From the NCBI GenBank assembly GCA_963971225.1, contig OZ020270.1, positions 73,734,432 to 73,798,431 on the forward strand: a DNA stretch of 64,000 nt, read 5' to 3'. Shown here piece after piece: positions 60,720 through 64,000 of the stretch (within the stretch, counting starts at the first letter, position 1; each line of letters starts with the position of its first letter). Origin of the DNA: Melieria omissa (Eukaryota; Arthropoda; Insecta; Diptera; Ulidiidae). Both the position numbers and the translations under genes were made by a program. The notes below the pieces were generated by a model. It searched no databases. It worked only from the letters and a program-made list of their open reading frames with translations, and was not told the DNA's origin.

Positions 60720-61635
60720 AACTGGGAGAGAAAAAAGGTGAAATTAATCATTCCATTTTTTAAATATTTGTGTACTTATACAGCACACGCAGCGGCCACA
60801 CCTTCACTAGCTAGAGGCTTCAAGACAGCAGTGCACTCTGAAAGTGGTAAGAGAAACAAAAGTTAAAATCATTACATTTTTAAAATTTATATTTACTTAT
60901 ACAGCACATGCGGCTACAGCCCTTCGTTGGAGTCTTGCCTGACTGATGATCAAGTACTGAGCGGTGACCAATAAGGTACACCATAATGGACAGCGAGAAG
61001 GTTTAGTGGGTTCAAGTCTCACACTGACGGCTTCGGCCAAGGGCTTTCGATGCTTCCTCCTCGTAAAACAAAACAAAAAAAAAACACTTTTCCAAAACCT
61101 TAAATTAATAAATTTGCCTTAGTCCAAATAAGTATCTGCAGTGCAGCAACGTTTCTCGATGTCCGCGTTGTAGGAACTATCTTGCACATTTATTGCCACT
61201 CGCTGTGCTGCGTCACTCCTGAACTCAGCGTTTTCGTTGGCAAAGCACTGAAAAAATAGTTTTTCTCGTATAAAATACTTCAATGTTTCTTTTTACTGCT
61301 TACTTTTTACCAGCAGCAGTCAATTTCGTGTTTTTCTCGTTTCCTTTGTTCACTTGAATCGTAAGAAATATATCAGCTGATTTTGACAAACAGCATGCCC
61401 AAAAGCACTAACAAAATACATGGGAATCCTAGTGCTACTTCCCCTTATTCCCTTATAAGGTCGTATCACCTTATTAATACACCTTGTCTATGTGTTTATT
61501 TGCTTAGTGGCATGATGAAATAAACAAGGTGAAGCGAGTAGATGGCATACCCTTATTTTGACAAAAGAGCTTTTGAAAAACTGACGTTTTCAAAATAAAT
61601 TCTCTCAAAACATGAAAGTCTTCTTCTTTCTTCGC

Positions 61636-61758
61636 AATAACCCACTTATGCCTGGTGTATCAAAAATTCAAGTTCATTATTATTGTAGTGCGTTGTAGGT
61701 AAGATTATTCCGATTCGTTGCCGTGGTGGCAGGTCCCCACGCTGCATAATTATTGGTG
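61636..61758. other. Interior of the P-like element, left of the nested element
   Basis: Unrelated to the array. I recognise nothing in it. Confidence 0.4.
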
Positions 61759-62624
61759 GAGTAGAAGGGGGTACAGTGGGAAGCTACCTGAGGTTTCTCA
61801 CATAACTCTGTTAATATGCATTATTTTAGTGAATAAATGGTATCATTGGAAAGTATGAGACCGTATCTATCTTTCGCCATCATTTGTTTGATAAAATACT
61901 CACGATAACATGTTCAAAAATTGATTCAAAGACCACCCTTTTTTGGGGGGGAACAGTGAGATTGGGGGTGTACAGTGGGAATTTTCTGAAAAATATTGCT
62001 GATGATCCAAAGAAGCAATTTTAATGTTGGAAAATGTTTATTTTGAACTGAAAAATGTTGAAAATTGATGGAAATTGCTATTTCAAGTGTTTTCAGTCCG
62101 ATTCACAGTTTTGGCATATGAAAAAACTGTTCGTCATATTCGCACATTTCAGGTGAAAAATCACTTAAATTTAGTGAAAACAATTAAAAACCGAATGAAA
62201 ACACACTGAAAATACACTGGAATATTCTACTGACAGTTCTCACTAAAATTCCCACTGAACCCCCCTAAGCTACTTTTGACAAATCGCTATGGCGTCATCG
62301 TATAATGTATGGCAAGTGGAAAAATTTTGGTGTGCGTCGAAAGAGAAATGATTAAATTTTATTTTGTGTATAGTTACCTTTTTTATAACGTCGAAGAAAG
62401 TACAATTTTATTACAAACAACAGGAACCAGAAAAATACTTGTTTTTCAATTTTTTATTTTTTCGTCTGAACGAGCACAAAAAAATGTGTGTTATGCGGTC
62501 TATGTCTTCTGAATAATGACTATTCAACGCGCGCTACAAGAATATGCTATTGACAGATTTCATACCGTTCAACAAATGGCGATTCCCACTGTACACCCCC
62601 GACTCACTGTACCCCCTTCTACTC
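61759..62624. mobile_element. 866-bp MITE-like element with 20-bp inverted ends
   Basis: GAGTAGAAGGGGGTACAGTG at 61759-61778 is repeated exactly inverted at 62605-62624. A second inverted pair, GGGGGTGTACAGTGGGAAT, lies at 61964-61982 and 62582-62600, and a related copy at 62247-62265. TATTG occurs close to the left end (61751-61755) and immediately after the right end (62625-62629), but I cannot call a clean target duplication. There is no supportable coding sequence. The superfamily is not clear; TACAGTG inside the ends would also fit a Tc1-like start. Confidence 0.6.
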
Positions 62625-63158
62625 TATTGAATAATAAAGAAATATGAAACTAAAAACAAATAGATATGTCGTGGCACAACGTAACATGCTTTACTAAAAA
62701 ACGATTATCATTGTAAAAAAACAGCAATATGTGAACCAAACAAAGTCATTTACAGAAAGAAAATTAAAACTCTTGACTCTCTTACTTTAGAAGAAGAAGT
62801 TAAACGCGTATTTTAAAAATGTAGAATACATTTTAAAATTAAGCATTTAAACAAACTTTTAAAAGAAAAACAATTCTATCAAAAATTCAATTACAAAAGA
62901 AGGAAAGTTAAATCTCAGACATAGTATAGAAGAAGTCGTGAACTGCACTCCGCACACGCCTGTCCATTTCTACCTTTGCTCCTCATCCGTTGGTATTGAA
63001 AACATGGGCACTTCGTTGCCGTGTGCTGTCATGCACAAACAGCACGTACTTGGCATTGGCAAAATTTTTAAACACAATATTTTCGATTTTACGTTTTGAG
63101 TGGGGTTAAAAATATTGCTATGTTTCAAAATAAGGGTATGGGTTGACAAAACTGTCAG
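62625..63158. other. Interior of the P-like element, right of the nested element
   Basis: AT-rich, with stops in all frames and no recognisable gene. It ends with the subterminal match near 63126-63141. Confidence 0.4.
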
Positions 63159-63189
63159 CTACTCGCTTCACCTTGTTTATTTCATCATG

Positions 63190-64000
63190 GCTTAGCGGTA
63201 CCGCAAATTTCTATTTATTTTGAGGGGTAGGGGCAGACGCGTAACAGTAACAGCGTGTAACAGTGTTGCCAGATGGATTTCAAGCAATCTCCCTAAAATT
63301 AATTCCATTTCCCCCTAAAAACTAAAATTTCCCCCAAATTTATAATGCACACATAAAATTAATATTTCATGAAAATTGCTCATTCTATTTGGCACAAGCA
63401 ATTAACAAAAGACCCACTAGCCAATATAGCTGAACAAGTTGTCGATGTAACAAAAATAGATTAAAAATATCTGTAAAATATTGTCCCCTTAAATATTTGT
63501 CATAAAATCCAAACAAATCTAGGGAGAAATCCCCTAATCATATACAAAGCGAGATATGAAAAAGAAAGACAGTGCGATTCAGCTGCAAATAAAAACAAAC
63601 AAGAAATGAAAGCAGGAAAATCGACCAAAAAAATCGATGTGTCATCGGCCAAAAAAGGCCGAAGCCGATGCCGATTCTTTTTTTTTTGGCCGATCCTGAT
63701 ACTAGCCGATGCCGATACCAATTTTATTGGCCGATACTAGCCGATCGGACTCTACAAATAAGACATTACACTCGCTCATTTTGCCAAAAACAGCTGAAAT
63801 TTTCTATACGTGTGATTATCTAGATAACCAAGATAAAATCTCAGTGAGAGCAAAGAAATCAGCTGTTTGCAATTTGGTTGCCGGGAAAAAAATTGAAAAC
63901 ATTTGGTTTATATGAAATGTTTTTCACTCTGAACATCTCAGATAGTGCATATACATATGTGGTTTGCGTGCCCTACAATACCTTAGAATGCGTCGACTGT
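63190..64000. other. Flanking AT-rich repeat-like DNA without a supportable gene
   Basis: Short ORFs here lack codon or domain signals. C-runs (CCCCCTAAAA, CCCCCAAATT) occur near 63310-63340. Confidence 0.4.
63643..63748. repeat. Degenerate GCCGAT repeat
   Basis: Several copies of GCCGAT in units such as ACTAGCCGATGCCGATA, some inverted (ATCGGC), with a T-run in the middle. A simple or satellite-like dispersed repeat is likely. Confidence 0.5.

Larger units (their letters stand above)
1..61635 (+). repeat. Tandem array of ~5.5-kb units carrying a P-element-derived gene (10 gene copies)
   Basis: The same block recurs head to tail with start-to-start distances of 5515, 5517, 5525, 5517, 5499, 5490, 5834, 5842 and 12947 bp. 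The two ~5.84-kb units each carry an extra 331-bp SINE plus a 12-bp target duplication. The 12.9-kb interval carries the 7444-bp BEL/Pao insertion plus a 5-bp duplication. Subtracting these gives 5490-5525 bp throughout. The window begins inside the array, so its left end is not seen. On the right, identity stops at 61635: array copies continue TTTTCACGAC there, but this copy continues AATAACCCAC. Copies differ by scattered single bases and a few small indels. Each unit order is motif cluster, gene, 3' region, P-type terminal repeat, TTAA element with nested mariner remnant. Confidence 0.97.
61511..63189. mobile_element. Non-autonomous P-like element at the array's right edge
   Basis: The 31 bp at 61511-61541 and 63159-63189 are perfect inverted repeats that begin CATGATGAAATAAACAAGG, resembling P-element ends. 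A second inverted match, CATACCCTTATTTTGA, lies just inside each end. GCTTAGTGG precedes and GCTTAGCGG follows, close to the 8-bp target duplication of P elements. The first 125 bp are the same as in every array unit. The interior is unrelated, non-coding and interrupted by another element. Confidence 0.75.

Noticed and set aside
1..61635. CRISPR-like or prokaryotic repeat system
   Set aside because: The repeats are 5.5-kb gene-bearing units with introns, not short spaced repeats. Nothing here is bacterial.

Overview
This is animal genomic DNA, most likely from an insect and probably a fly (Diptera). It is AT-rich, has short spliceosomal introns (about 50-110 nt), and contains a P-element-type THAP transposase gene, a mariner-like remnant and BEL/Pao retrotransposon sequence. 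There are no operons, no bacterial genes and no ordinary single-copy host gene.

Positions 1-61635 are a head-to-tail tandem array. Ten copies of a P-element-derived gene start at 141, 5656, 11173, 16698, 22215, 27714, 33204, 39038, 44880 and 57827. The basic unit is about 5.5 kb. Each unit holds, in order: a cluster of TATTCG motifs; an eight-exon P-transposase-like gene (THAP domain, coiled coil, RNase-H-like catalytic exons, C-terminal exons); a 3' region with a poly(A) signal and a possible SINE tail; one 31-bp P-type terminal repeat; and a TTAA-flanked element of about 1.33 kb that carries a 596-bp deleted mariner-like element. Copies are nearly identical. In all of them the exon 3/exon 4 splice is out of phase for transposase but gives an open 257-codon THAP plus coiled-coil frame (254 in copy 6). 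Seven copies have further stops in exons 5 or 6; copies 8-10 do not. A 331-bp tRNA-derived SINE sits at the same site in copies 7 and 8, and copies 2-3 resemble copies 4-5, so the array grew by repeated duplication of one or more units.

Positions 49207-56650 are a 7.4-kb insertion in copy 9 with a 5-bp target duplication (GTTAC). It is a head-to-head inverted pair of BEL/Pao gag-protease segments. Each arm has an intact 783-codon ORF and no recognisable pol, and a TG/TA-rich spacer separates the arms.

The array stops at 61635, inside a short P-like element (61511-63189) that has perfect 31-bp inverted ends and near-identical flanking repeats. A separate 866-bp element with 20-bp inverted ends (61759-62624) is nested in it. 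From 63190 to the end I see only AT-rich, repeat-like DNA with no supportable gene.
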